Assembly (NCBI GenBank): GCA_017562135.1
Contig: QEYB01000766.1
Coordinates: forward strand, 248,001 to 312,000
Length of the DNA: 64,000 nucleotides
Direction: 5' to 3'
Source: Dipylidium caninum
Taxonomy: Eukaryota > Platyhelminthes > Cestoda > Cyclophyllidea > Dipylidiidae
Position numbers and translations under genes: made by a program. The notes under the pieces were generated by a model. That model was not told the origin of the DNA and ran no database searches. It was given only the letters and a program-made list of their open reading frames with translations. This document shows positions 12,659 to 25,543 of the stretch, in pieces (the first letter of the stretch is position 1; each line of letters opens with the position of its first letter).

Positions 12659-14127
12659 ATGTCTGGGACTCCAGCATCTAGTTCAGTGAGTTCTTTAAAT
12701 CCGCAAAGTACTGCATCTACCATACCACCTGTTTCAAATCCTAAAAATAAGGAGATATACAAATATGAAGCACCTTGGAACATTTATTCCCTTAATTGGT
12801 CTTTGAGACAGGACAAACGTTTCCGTCTCGCAATCGGCAGTTTCATCGAGGAATACAACAATAAAATTCAAATAATCACCCTCGATGAGGAACAAGGCGA
12901 ATTTGTTGCCCAGCCTTCCTTTAACCATTACTACCCTGCAACAAAAGTGATGTGGATGCCAGATCCGAAAGGCAACTGTCCTGATTTGCTGGCTACTAGT
13001 GGTGACTATCTCCGCATATGGAGGGTCTCCGAAAATCCTACAAAGCTCGAGTGCATGCTCAACAATAATCAGTCTACCGGCTTCTGTGCACCACTCACCT
13101 CCTTTGATTGGAATGAAACCGATCCCACCATCATTGGTGCTTCCAGTGTGGATACAACCTGCACAATTTGGGGTTTAGAGGTTATTTAATTCTTTTATTT
13201 CTATTCAATTTTCTTAGACCCAACAAGCCATCGGAAGAACGAGGAATGTCAATGGTCACGTTAAAACTCAAGTCATTGCTCATGATAAGGAGGTATACGA
13301 TATTGCTTTTAGTCGTGCAGCTGGTAATCGTGATACTTTCGCCAGTGTCGGTAAGTTTTATTTCCTTCCTGCCGTACCCATTTTAACTTGATGCTGTTTT
13401 CAACCCACATACACGAATGAAATTAAACTGCTTGTAAATGGTTAATAATATTACCTTACCAATGGTGTCTTGTCAATTAGCATATTACAACAGGTAACTT
13501 AACTTGCAGGTGCGGATGGTTCGGTGCGTTTATTTGATCTTAGAAATCTGTTGACGTCAACAATTATTTATGAGAATCGCAATCGTACCCCACTTCTACG
13601 TCTTGCGTGGAATCGACAGGATCCCAACTACATTGCAACTTTTGCAATGGACTCGAAGGAAGTAAGTTCAAAAATCCTTTCTAAACGGATGGCTGGGATG
13701 TAGGGGGTTCAACGTACCTTAATAAATACTTGAGTTCATTAAATAAGCTTGAAATTGGTTGACAGGTGAAGTGTTTACAAAGTGGGTATATGAATTAAGG
13801 AATTCAACTCACTACTTTTTTCTCGTATACCTACAGGTGACGATCTTGGACCTGCGTGTTCTTTCTACTCCAATGGCAACGTTGGATAATCATCGAGGGT
13901 ATTTAAACGGTCTTGCTTGGGCGCCACACTCGAGTTGTCATATCTGTACCGCAGGAGAAGATTGTTTGGCGTTGATTTGGGATATTCAGTCCATGCCGCG
14001 GGCTATCGAGGATCCTATCCTAGCCTACACCGCGGCTGCGGAGATTAATCAGATTCAGTGGAGTGCCCTTCAACCTGATTGGATCGCTATCTGCTATCAG
14101 AACTGCCTCGAGATACTGCGTATCTAA
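12659..14127 (+). CDS. DCAF7: DCAF7/WDR68 (HAN11) WD40-repeat scaffold protein
   Basis: This is a WD40 beta-propeller scaffold. In animals the family binds DYRK1/HIPK kinases and can act as a DDB1-CUL4 substrate adaptor in nucleus and cytoplasm. Predicted exons are 12659-13180, 13218-13350, 13510-13661 and 13837-14127, which join in frame to 365 aa (human 342). Diagnostic segments are [15 protein letters not shown] near the N-terminus, [10 protein letters not shown] at the end of exon 1, [13 protein letters not shown] in exon 2, [13 protein letters not shown] in exon 3, and [20 protein letters not shown] plus [12 protein letters not shown] in exon 4. The protein ends NCLEILRI, like the family's NCLEILRV. 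Intron 1 is only 37 nt. An acceptor-like TTCAG lies 17 nt before the ATG, so a 5' UTR exon or trans-spliced leader is possible. An ATTAAA-type signal lies near 14487. The identity is secure; inner edges are predicted from splice consensus. Confidence 0.95.
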
Positions 14128-14899
14128 TGAGGGATTATTCTGAATCCTGTGATCATTTGCTTCATCATGACGTTTATAGTGTTTAACGAATTTCTAAGAT
14201 CTTTAATGGGTGAGGATAGCATTGACTGCGACCTCGCTACTTCTCTTCACTTCAGAAATACTTGTACATATTCTTTCTACTTGATTACAATTTTTTTCAA
14301 CGTGGTTTTGTCAAGCGTGGGTCTCCGGTTTGGCGTGGCCCTCCGGGAATCGACCCAAGCCTGGTAGGCAGGTGCGGTGAGGCTTCGGGTGTTCGTGACG
14401 TAGGATGCCCTCAATGAATGCTTATAATCTCTTTCGCCGTTAAATAATAGCGGAGAGTGGGTTCTTTAAAGCAGTCCTGGCTGATGACACATTAAACGCT
14501 TGGTGTGCTTGTTTCATTCGTTATATATATTATTATATGGAGGAAGAATGAGAACATAGAAATGGGTGTATAGGGGCACACCACAAAGCCCTCAAGAGCC
14601 TGAGATTCAACACAACGTTTAATTCTAGGTAACTGGTTACGAATGGTTTAGTCAAGAAGCTTATCAAAGCCAGAATATGGATCCTTTTCTTAAATTGAAC
14701 GTATGCAGCTAAACATCCATTAAGAAAATCTCGTATTATTCTCAAATCTATATAGGTTAAGTGACAGAGTATGGTTTTTAATACGTTTACTACCTTATGA
14801 TAAGCAATCTTGATTAGAAAAACTATGCACTTTGACCTTAAAATCAGCGCGAATTTTAAGCGTAGCTGTGTTGAGCCTGCTTTATGGTAGTGCGGGTTA
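14128..14899. other. Intergenic, DCAF7 3' flank to LANCL start
   Basis: AT-rich spacer containing the DCAF7 3' end and presumably the LANCL promoter or leader acceptor. An AT-only run is present at about 14522-14538. No coding segment was recognised. Confidence 0.5.
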
Positions 14900-17800
14900 A
14901 TGTCACGATTTTATAAAAATCCGTTTTCCGAAAACTTTGAGTGTCTTCCGTCGATAGATGATGTAATTTTTTTTACCAGTTTCACAATTAAGGTTGGGAA
15001 AAGTGTAAGAACCAAGTGTACCGCTGCCATTGGCAATTTTTGCAAATACCTGAATGACCGCATCGACTCCATCGATTGGCATGATCTCTCCATCTACACA
15101 GGTGTTTCAGGTAACAGACTTATGATAATAAAACCGGTATAAATGATTAGGTCAAGCCTACGCCATTCTATTACACACATCCATTCTGGGAAATATTGTT
15201 TTACAGACGGATTGTTTTTCTATATTTCTAAAGTGGATAGTCTACCAAATTAAATAATGCTCAATTTACAATATTTTGCGATTTGACAACGCTTTAGACG
15301 CGCTTGTCATATTACAGGGATCCTGCTCATGGGCCTAAATTTACAGAAAGATCCCCAACTTATGAAAGAAGCCGATGTCTGCCAATTTACTCAGACGGTT
15401 GACAAACTCGTTGATGGACTTTATAAAAGACGCAATAAGTCAAGGGTAAATGAGAGAATTAGCCCTTTTACCAGTAACTACACTGCGCCTTGCCTTGTTG
15501 TGGCGTTGTCTAAGGTGCCCAACGCTTCAGATGCTTTCGTCAGTTTCACAAAATGTGCAAAATATGCAAGATGTGAAATGCCAAATGAAGCGCTCTATGG
15601 ACGTGTGGGCTACTTAGCTGGAATTCTGACTCTCCTTGGTAATGGACATCAGGTTAATGAAGGCGTTATTTCTGGGGTTAGTGTAAACGACAAACCTTGA
15701 ATACCATCGCCCAAAATTCATCATCACGTTTTTATATATAAGTTCCACTTTTTTGCAAAAGGTTGTAGAATTAATTCTTCACGAAGGTCGTTCTCTTTCG
15801 GAAAATGTGGCTAAGCGCCCGGGCATGTATGATGAATTGATGAAATGTATGCGAAAACCGCCTGGCCGTCCTCCTCTCATGTACATATGGCACGATAAAT
15901 TTTATCTGGGTGCCGCTCATGGGTTTGCTGGAATTCTTTACATTTTACTAAAGGTGCTTTTCTAATGTTTGTTCATTGTAATTAATGATCCTTTTTTCAT
16001 TAAGATGTTTCGCGAAATGTTTTTCTTCGCCTTGCTTGTAATTTGAGACTGCCTGCATTGTCTTGGTACTTAGACAAAAAGTTGTGTTTGCTAACATTGT
16101 CTAGTAAGTAACTTTTAATGACTGTGTTTAGGCTTTTACGTGGCGTAATTTTGGCATCTGGTATTTGTTTCCATTTTATTGGTTATTATTCCGTAATCTT
16201 TGAATTTTGGAATGGTTTTCGTATCGTTTGATCCAAACCATTTCTTAACATCGGCATCATTACTAGCTTTATCACTAATTCTCCATACTTATTTCAAATT
16301 TATCTTTACTTTGAGCTTCACATTTTATGTATAATAAGCTTTATTTAATAGGCACAATGCACCTGGGTATAGGGATCTTGAAGAACTTACTTGATTATTG
16401 CAGTCTTGTCCTTAAAATGGGGAAAGAGTAAGATAAGATTATCCCTTGTGTTAGGCTAGCCTCTACCGCACATTAAAAGTGTTATACTAGTCGTAGCAAA
16501 TGTTTATGCTTAGCCTTGTTTACTGATCTTCTTTCCTTATGTTTATTATCCCCCATATTTACCAGTAGCCTCTTCTTATTTTGAATCATAATCCAATTTT
16601 ATTTCCTGGATCCTGGCTTCCATTTGTTCTTTATGGATTCGGAAGTATTGTCTCTCATATATATGTTAATATCCAGCTCTTTTGACCGATATTTAATAGT
16701 GAGAATGTTGCTTTTAACCGAGATTCCCCTGTAAGTAATCGCTACTTACCCTTAAAGTAGATTTACTTTCTTATTTCTCAGCACTTTTTAGTTAGAAATT
16801 CTTACTTCCGGATTATCAACTCCATTGTTAACGCATATTCAATAAATTCATAAATATACTTTTGCTCTTTGAAGTTATGATTAAATAATCTTTCGTCTTC
16901 ACTTTCAGAAGTACCTGTCTGAATCCATCTCGTTCTATGTTTTATTATCACATTTTCTTACATCTCTGATCCTGATTTTGTATGAAATATATTGTAGTTT
17001 CCTCCATATTTGCAACCAATATTTGATAGTCGTTTACTTTTTGGCTGCCTTCCATATGCCCTTTTTAACTATGTTTGCAAACTCCGAAGAACTATCCCCC
17101 TAGTTATTCCCTTTGTAGAATTTAGTAACCGACTACTCTTTTCTAAACTTTTTGTTTGTGCCTCAAGATTTATGAGAAATTACCAAATGCTGTTCCGAAA
17201 GACGCCCTTGAGACCCTGATTTTGCCCACCGTAAATTGGCTTGCGCAATTACAGCTGAGTTCCGGCAACTGGCCCTCCAGTCTAGGTCCAAGTCTCGACC
17301 AAGATCGTCTGGTACAGTGGTGTCATGGGGCACCCGGTATTGTACCTCTCTTGCTCTGTGCTCACAAGGTGGGTTTCGGCCTAAAATAACCTGGCTTCAC
17401 TATATCCTCTGTTCGAATCGGTGTTTTGTGATACCCTCTCACATTCATTTGGAGCGATGATTGTGCGATATACGCCTAGCAAGGTTGTCTTCCTATCACG
17501 AAACGGCTTAATATATACAAATTTTTTAATCGCTATCTTTACAACTCTTTCTTGTATATCCGCAATTTTTGTTTGATTAAACCTTGACTATTGTGTACAC
17601 ATACTTCTGCGGTGTAGTTAGTCCGTTCGGTTTTTTAAGGTTACTGTTTTCTCTATCTCAAATATTCTCAAAAAGTATGAGTTTTATCTGAACAAATATT
17701 GCTATTCAGTCAAGTTGGATTACAAACGGTAAACAAGTAGTCAGATCTGGATTGAGTAATTAGTCAAATCTGGAGTGTACGAATAAGCATATTCGAAGTT

Positions 17801-18267
17801 GCTTGGCAGAGGTTGTGTTAATTTTTTTGCTAACTTCAGTTGACAGGGTAAAGAGGAATACTTGACGAAAGCAAAACGAGGTTGTGAGGCTATATGGGAG
17901 CGCGGTTTGCTAACCAAAGGGTGTGGACTTTGTCACGGCTCCGCTGGATCGGGCTACGCTCTCCTCAACTTCTACCAATATACCGGGGATGAAAGGTATC
18001 TCCAGATGGCCGCAGCTGTAAGTTTTTATCCTTTCGTTAGACTATTCTTCAGGTCGCTTTGTGGTGCACGGACTACTTCAATCATGCAGAGAGAAAGCCG
18101 GATCGCCCCCTCTCGTTATTCGAGGGTATGTCACTTGATCTTAACATTATTCTATGTTTATCCATTTATTAATTACCATTTTTTCTCTGATAGGTCTAGC
18201 AGGAACGATAGCTTTTCTAAAGGATATTTGTGATCCGTCAAACGCCGCGTTTCCGCTCCTCCATTGA
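14900..18267 (+). CDS. LanC-like protein (LANCL1/2/3 family)
   Basis: This is a eukaryotic lanthionine-synthetase-C-like protein: an alpha/alpha-barrel zinc protein that binds glutathione and is reported to add it to dehydroamino acids in damaged proteins. Predicted exons are 14900-15110, 15318-15676, 15762-15953, 17168-17368, 17847-18017, 18053-18125 and 18194-18267, all phase-compatible, giving 426 aa (human LANCL1 399, LANCL2 450). Visible family marks are IYTGVSGILLMGL in the N-terminal helical repeat, WHDKFYLGAAHGFAGILYIL (active-site His region), WCHGAPG and GLCHGSAGSGYA (the zinc-ligand Cys and Cys-His), and LSLFEGLAGTIAFL at the C-terminus. The third intron is large (1.2 kb), while the intron at 18018-18052 is 35 nt. 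AATAAA lies at 18411. Which paralogue (1, 2 or 3) it represents cannot be decided by eye. Confidence 0.95.
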
Positions 18268-19491
18268 CGTGATTCATACCTTGCTTCCACTAAAGTTACC
18301 AATGTCAACTCATTTTCCTTGGGAAGGCCGGATCAATTACATACTACACTCTGAAATTGGTTTTTGATGCGGCTGCCTTTGCTCATTTGTGATATTTTGA
18401 TCCGAGGACTAATAAACTCTCATTAAGCTTTTTCTTAAAGCGGTTTAAAGTTCTTCGATCTCATGGAACTTGTTAGTATGTTGATAGTAGTACTTAGTAA
18501 TTGAGAAAATAATCGAGTGGGACAGTACTTAACGAGAAGAGGCATATATTATAGGACTACAAGAGCAGTGCTCTCTTAGGCGATCTGAATGAGGAGCCTA
18601 TAAATTGTCGGATTAGATTCTAAAAGATAAGCCGTAGATTCTGGTCTGTCTGGGAGCGCCTTGTATTTTTCAAACGGGCTGCTTACCTATCGTTGGGCAG
18701 GGTTCCAGGAGGGCCCTCTTTTATCGATTTCCCCGCAAGTCGTTTTCCCGGTATTCGCTTAGTATCATTTTGAGAGTGATTGGTTTGTGGAAATTGTTTG
18801 ACTAATTATGGCTCGACACGGAGTGGGTGGGTGAGGAAAGGGCGTTCTTGAGTCCTATGACTTTGCAAGGGGCTTAACGAGTAAGGCGTGCTGGGCGACC
18901 TTATTTTTTAGGAAAGAGGCAAGAAGACCAGTAGTCTCTGACCCTTCATGCTTTAGCAAGACTTTCAAGGTCCTAAGACAGTAATAAAACCAATAACCAC
19001 TTTTAATAATTCAGAACAAATTTATAGTTATTAAGTCTATTAAATAAAGGTTTATAGGCTAAGTGTTTCCTGTGCACAGGAGTTTAAACTAATGGCGAAT
19101 TATTTTGTATAGAAGGGGCGGGAATAGTAATTAGCCTGTTCATATACCGGCGCAGTCGTGTGCCCATGTGCTCTTATCTCCTTTACGCTTTTGCAATTGG
19201 AGGAACATAGTTGCCCCTCAACATTTGTGCTCTGAAAAATAGCCTTGGATTACTCTTGCGTTATTTGTACTTCTTACTAGTTGTGTCAAAATCCCGCGCT
19301 TCACCGTTTTTCCATAAGCTGTGTTAAAAAGTATCCTTATTGGCTTCTATCACATTGATAAAGTGAGCCTCTTTTTTCCTGTTCGCTAACTTCAGCTCTT
19401 CACATTTATGCGACTTCATATTTCACGATTTTAATTATTACCGACAAACCCCGAAGTTATTAGCATTTTCTGGTCACCACGTCTAGCGACT
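18268..19491. other. Intergenic, LANCL 3' flank to BRCA1 start
   Basis: Contains the LANCL poly(A) signal AATAAA at 18411-18416 and then about 1 kb of sequence without a supportable exon. The BRCA1 promoter or leader acceptor should lie in its right half, but no TATA or CCAAT arrangement stands out. Confidence 0.5.
18411..18416 (+). other. Poly(A) signal, LANCL
   Basis: Canonical AATAAA about 145 nt after the LANCL stop codon. Confidence 0.55.
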
Positions 19492-22400
19492 ATGTCATCT
19501 CAGGAAATTAAGCAGTGCCTAACTCTACTTAAAGAGGCTCTTTCATGCCCGATTTGGTAAGTTTTCTGGCTTCTAATCTCATTAAAATTGTAGTCTTGAT
19601 GACCTCAAGAAACCGATTATTACACCATGTTCACACATCTTTTGCAAATTTTGTCTGGACAAATATATGTTTAGGAAAAGCTCAATCAAATGTCCCATTT
19701 GCAACAAGAATTTCCCAAAAAGGCATTAATCGTTTTATAATTATTTTTGATAGAGCACTTGCTTCAGCTCAAAAAGTTGAGCGAATTGCTTTAGTAAGTA
19801 AGGAGATTTTCGACAATTTTGTCGAGGAAAGTAGAACTGATTGTGAGTCCGTTTTCATTATATTACTGAGGTCTAGTTGTACCGGTAACTAAATTCGAGC
19901 GTCTTCATCTTAGTCAAGAATTCAGCCAAGCTGTGGTAGGCCTTTTCTCCTAATCCATATATGTCATAGCCTATACATACCGAAGCCAAATCCAAAAGTT
20001 CGCAGCCTAGGACAGGGATACAGGTTAAGAGGAGCACGCGTCGAGATCAGCCTAGAACAAGCAAGCGAATGGCGATTGCACTGGGTGCTTCTGCTCGTCT
20101 TTTGAAGCATCGTATGTGGTCTAGGGAAGGACAACCTGTCTCTGACGACGACGAATCTACACAGCCTATGAGGATCCACGATACCGAGGAAGTGCCTGGT
20201 GGGCTTTTCGCCATGACTCAGACCCCTCTTCCGATTGAAATTGGTGTTAAGAATCTCTCGGATTTTCCTGACCTTTCAAACAAGCATTCTTTATCACAAT
20301 TCGATGATACGGAGGTTGTTTCGATGCGCCGACCTAGGCTTGAAAAGCAGAAATGTTCCAGTCGGCGGAGCTCGAAGATATCATTCACTTCAACATTCAA
20401 GCGCAGCTCTTTCTGGCGTAGTCTTTCGCGGAGCAGCAAGCGACGGAACCAGTACCAGTCACCTAGGTCGACCACGTCTTCGGATATTCCACCTCTGAGT
20501 GTTCGCCTTTCAACCTCGTCTGAACCTGCTGCTAAATTAAGGAAACGCAGAAGGACTAACGATTTATACTCCCCATGGTTACGGAATTCGCGTTTGCACT
20601 TCTTGAAGAAGTATCGATTTCATTCGGACTGTTCAAAGGCGCGTACCTCGGACCCATTGACGAACACCAATGTTTTTAGTCCTGGATGGTCACGCCTCAA
20701 GAGCTTAAGAGCGGAATTCGGTCGACAATCGAAGAGTCAGTTGCTTATTCGCCCGACGAAAAAATCTTTCTCTTCGGACGATTTATTCAAATTTCCTCAA
20801 ACGACCACACAACAGCCCTCTTTGGGTCCTGTGTGCCGTTTTATTTTATCTTCCAGCGCTCCAAGATTTGAGCGTTTGGCGATGGAGAAAGGGGTTTTGG
20901 TATTATGTTCTCATTGTGGTTATGAAATTACTGCCTTCCCTAAACTCTCTGCTGTATCAACAACCCCTATGCCTTGTCCTGTCGTCAGTGACCCGGCAGT
21001 CTACTGGCCAGAGTTGTGGCGCAAGTCTCCTCAGGTGATAAGCCAGGGAGATGGTTCACGAGTAGCAACTTCTCTTACAACCATTCAGCCTTCTTTCGTT
21101 CCTCAGACTTTTTCCCTAAACAGTCCTCATTCGGAAGTGAATACAGAAATCGATCAAATTAAGGTATATTATTTCTCATGTTGCTCAAGAAGAAGTTCTT
21201 ATTTTCGTTTTCTGATTTATTGTTTTCTTTGTTGTGCAGGCATCGGCAACACCAGAAAAGAGTATATCGACTATTAATATCCAGCCCTCTCTTGTGCCCC
21301 AGTCATTAAGTTTAAGCTCTTCAATCTCGAACTCTCACAATGAATATCATGTATGTTTTTGGTTTCTTATCACGGAATTTATTATGAGAGGTAGAATATC
21401 TTTCATTTATCTTATTTGGCTGTGTTGGCGGTAAAATTTGATGCATATTATTAGTCAATAAAAATTGCGTTCAATATTTTGAAGTTTATTTCAAATCAGA
21501 GGATCATTGCCTTACAGAAATCAACGAAGCCAATGACAAAAACGACCACGTAGTTTTTTTCTGCTGCTAATAATTCTTTTTAGACAGAAAATACGGAATC
21601 TGTGGTGTCTGAGACCCCGGCAACGGCGACCGCAGACAACACCCTAAATTTATCAATTACCGCAATGGAAGCTGTTGATACCCAGCCGAGGCTCAGTCTC
21701 CCCAAGTCTACTACTATAGTTCCAGAGACTCCGCTTCAAAAAATGGAAACGGGGCCGTCATTAGGCGCAAGTACAAAACGGACTGGTGGGACGGATAGTA
21801 ATTCTAATGCGAGTGCTGTGAAGGAGAACATTGTTAGTCTTGGTTTTAGGAAACGAGTATATCACGTTGGTATTAGACTTACAGGAAATAAATTATCGGT
21901 GTTCTCTAGAATCTGTGATTCAATTATTTGTACCAATCTCACTAATTTTATGATTTACTATTCTGTTGCAATTGTATTATTTTATTTTGGTGGTGTCGAC
22001 CATTTGCAAACTGAAGCAGGAGGTACGTCAAATTATTTACTGGACTTCTTTAGTATATTCTACGATTTTGTGCTTATCTTACCTAGGATTAACGTAGATT
22101 TTCTTTTTTGTATAAGGGTTGACTATCGTTGTTCTGTTGATGCTTCAACTAAACCTTAGACTATAACCCCGATAATATGAATGATTTACATGGGTTAAAC
22201 ATTTTCATCCCTTGGACGGATTTAACTTTCAAATGTTTCGTGCTCTTGAGGTTCCTGACTGATTTGCTAATTGTAGCGCTGAGTTTTTTTGCCACAATTT
22301 TAATGAAGTGCCTCATAATGTCGGATTCAGTGGTTATGCTGTTGTACATGAAGCCGCTACTTCTTGTCCATTTCCAAATTCACTTGTGTAATCAACATTA

Positions 22401-25400
22401 TGCATAAAAATGGTCACCGAGGTATTTACACTAACCGTAATTATAATCGGCTTGTTTTGTTCACTTTTTTCAGTTATTTTTTTGCCGCAAAACGGAGCTT
22501 AAAAATTTTCAATCACCTATCTTTCCCATAACGTAATGTTTAAAGGATTAACAGCTGTAGAACTATGGATGAGTTCCCAATCATATTGTCTTTTTGAGAA
22601 CATTCCGCCTCGGTAGTGGAGATTGTTGAACTTTTACTCTTTATACTTACGTCTCTCTTCGAGGGTTGAAAAATTGTGAATTGTTTTAAAACAACTTTAC
22701 GAACGGTTCTCTCAAGTTGTTAGCTTGTATTTGCAACAGGAACTTTTAATTTTATGTCTTATATTTGCTTCCATTTTAAAGGGACAGAATGATTCACATG
22801 AGGAAGACAGTGATGTGGAAGCAGAGGTCACGCTATTGCAACAGCAATTGGAGGCGGAGGCAATGGACTCCGAGCAAATGGAGGCTCTTCTTGCCAATGC
22901 CGATACCGAGATGGATTTAGTGGAAGCTAAGGTGATTTTGGCACCTTCGTTACCTACTTCCTCTGCCGATGCTTGTCCTGCTATCAGTTCCGCTAATATC
23001 TCATCTAATTTCCCTTAATCTCACGTTTCTTATACAAAGTCTTCCCAGCCTCCATCATCCAACAAGGTGACACAAGGAATTAACAAATATTACTGACCCC
23101 GAATTTGTTGGCCATTCATTGAATATTTTTTCACCGCACCTTTCTTAGTCTTTACCAAATTGACCAAATTCATGATAGATTGGTTCAGGTATTTTATGAA
23201 AATTCCCCTATTTTGATTCGTAATAAGTTAACATTATGGATGTCCGAGGAGACATTAAGCTGGGCTATTTGAGTTTGTTTTCCCATTGATGACGGCTCCA
23301 TTATTGGATTTTTTAAGTGGCATAGACTGGTAGGTTCGTTGTCTTTTTTGGTAAATATTGAGATGTGTAATATTAAGATTTTTCAATAATAACCTGCAAG
23401 TTTTTTTTCCTTTAAGACCGAATTGTTTATTGCTATTAATACATTATAATGTTCACATCTGGTTTGGATTAAAACTTGTGTCAGTTCAATTTTTCACACT
23501 TCCGAATTTTAAACCGCACTGAGCTAGATTCTTATCACAGTTTTGACTCGACTTCCGTTCATTTTAATCGTTTATCGGAAAACTTCAGTTCCCCTCTTCT
23601 CAATTTATTTTAAGATACCAGACACAAACGCCCTGGACGAGGGCCTAGACGTGATTCCTTCTTCACAGAATGAGGATGAGGAAACCAGAGAACAAATCGA
23701 AAAGGCTCAAATGCGTGACATAAAAACCGCTGAGAATGTGAAAACTAGTCCAATAGAGACCGTTCAAATTCCCGTGGTTCGAATTGAGAGCAGCCAATCT
23801 GCAAAACCAGCTACATTTGAAGTGCTCCCTTTGTCGCAAAATCTTCCTTTAGCTCCTGATACCATGTCTTCCACACAGGCCCGGATCTTCTCTGAAAATT
23901 TAATCACAGACACAGAGAACACTAATCCCAAGAATCGAGAGGATGAGTCTACTCAACCTACTCTCTTCATAACAGGATCAAATCTTTCTGTCCTGGAACT
24001 TGTGAGTTCAAGTTTTCCGATTACAAAAGGAACATATGTTGGTAGTTAGGAACTGAGACTTATCTGTTTGTCTTAGAATATGTTAAGTCGTTTCTGCCGT
24101 CAGTTTAACGCGGTAGAGATGTTGAGTTTTGAGCCAAAACAGACGACTCATGTGGTCATGGCGACACCAGTGACTCGCACCCGTGTGGCGCAACGCACGC
24201 TCAAATATTTCATGGGCATCTTATATGGTGCGTGGGTGGTTAGCGCACAGTGGATTCGCAAGTGCCTTGTGGCCGGTTCTCTTTTGCCGGAAGTAAGTTG
24301 TTTCCACCCTGTTTTAATACGCGAGTACGACTGTCTCAATTTAAACTTTTTCTTTGCCTATATTTTGTTAGAGAGAGTTTTTTACAATTTGAGGTTCTAT
24401 AGTGCTGCTGAATCGTTTTCCAACATCTCAAGTCTTCCCTTCAAGCTAGCCTTGATTCGCAGTAAAAGTGGTTAAATCGCCAACTTTTTCTGGCCATGGG
24501 AACATTCACTCATGTGTTCTGTCGAGGAGTTTAGGTTTAATGTTCTTTCAGACGTCGGACACATCGAACTGCATCACTGGTCCCAACTGGGTTGCCCTCA
24601 TCGCCTAATTATTAATGTAACACTAATCTCAAGTATACCCTTTTCATTTGGAACTACCAATCCTTTTTTACATTATAATTTTACCCTTATCGTTAACCGT
24701 ACGAGAAAATTACCGTTTATCTTCCACGGGAGACGTATGAAGTTGAATCGGAGAATCTTAGCTGTATCTATGATTAAGAGTTGGTTATTTCTTGTCCCGA
24801 AAATGATTGAAGGTATCCTTATTGTCTGCTGTTTTGAGGAGCCCTTTGAGATACAGGGAGACACGATGTGCGGGGACTGCCACGAGGGACCTCGTCGGGG
24901 ACGGTTACGTGTTTCGGCTTTTCGACCTTCATTTCTCAGCACAATTAATCGGACAATCACCCCCTTGCCTGAAAAACGACAACCATTTGCGGAACTTTTG
25001 CTCTGCCCTTTCGGTGACATAAGCCCTCTGGCACCGAAGGAGTTTGAGGCTCTTGTCATTGCCGGTGGGGGCACTCCTATTGCCGACCCTGCTCTTTTTC
25101 CCAACGAAGCTATTGCCGCTACTTGTGACGCTGACAACGAAAAAACTTTGAAATGTCTCATTTTGACGTGCCCCACAGCACCTAAGTTCAAGAGACGCGA
25201 CTGTATTGGTGAGTGGAGGACCTGATTTGACTGACGGTCAAGAGACAACTTCAACTTTTGTGGGAACAGTTTGATAATCAAGATATTATTGACTAGCTTC
25301 GGAGGGAGTTAGTATGAACATCTTGATCGAGGTACTGGTACCTTGCGACAAATTTTGCAAAATAGTACCTTTTAGGTTTCTTTTTCCCTTCATGAGTTTT

Positions 25401-25543
25401 TTGATTTAAACCCTTTTTTACTTTCAGATTTATACCGGAAGTACAAGATTCCAGTAATTAATCTAAATTGGATGCTTAATTGCGCATCCGTCTACAGACG
25501 CGTCCCGTTGAGCAAAATTTATCACATTTGTCCGCCTGAATAA
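19492..25543 (+). CDS. BRCA1: BRCA1 orthologue: N-terminal RING plus C-terminal tandem BRCT
   Basis: This is a probable E3 ubiquitin ligase of homologous-recombination repair, the usual partner of BARD1 in the nucleus. Exons 19492-19556, 19594-19722 and 19754-19842 encode a RING with ligands C19, C22, C34, H36, C39, C42, C55 and C58, spaced almost as in human BRCA1, followed by the post-RING helix. A large exon ending at 21163 (start between about 20006 and 20024; its junction with exon 3 is unresolved, perhaps with a tiny exon near 19914-19934) is Ser/Arg-rich and disordered, with basic NLS-like KRRR. Further exons are 21240-21350, 21584-21832, 22782-22931, 23615-24001, 24077-24292, 24839-25208 and 25428-25543. 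BRCT1 holds QTTHVVM and QRTLKYFMGI (the phosphopeptide-pocket Arg/Thr/Lys are kept) and BRCT2 ends with LNWMLNCASVYRR. The total is about 1,010 aa against 1,863 in human, shortened in the middle. The 31-nt intron at 19723-19753 has a GC donor. Confidence 0.88.

Noticed and set aside
24903..24933. Possible 31-nt GT-AG intron in BRCA1 exon 11
   Set aside because: It has good ends, but splicing it would move the frame into one that stops before BRCT2. The unspliced frame aligns with the family through the conserved helix.
24148..25281. Long - strand frames opposite the BRCT exons
   Set aside because: They are shadows of the BRCA1 exons; the + strand carries clear BRCT homology.
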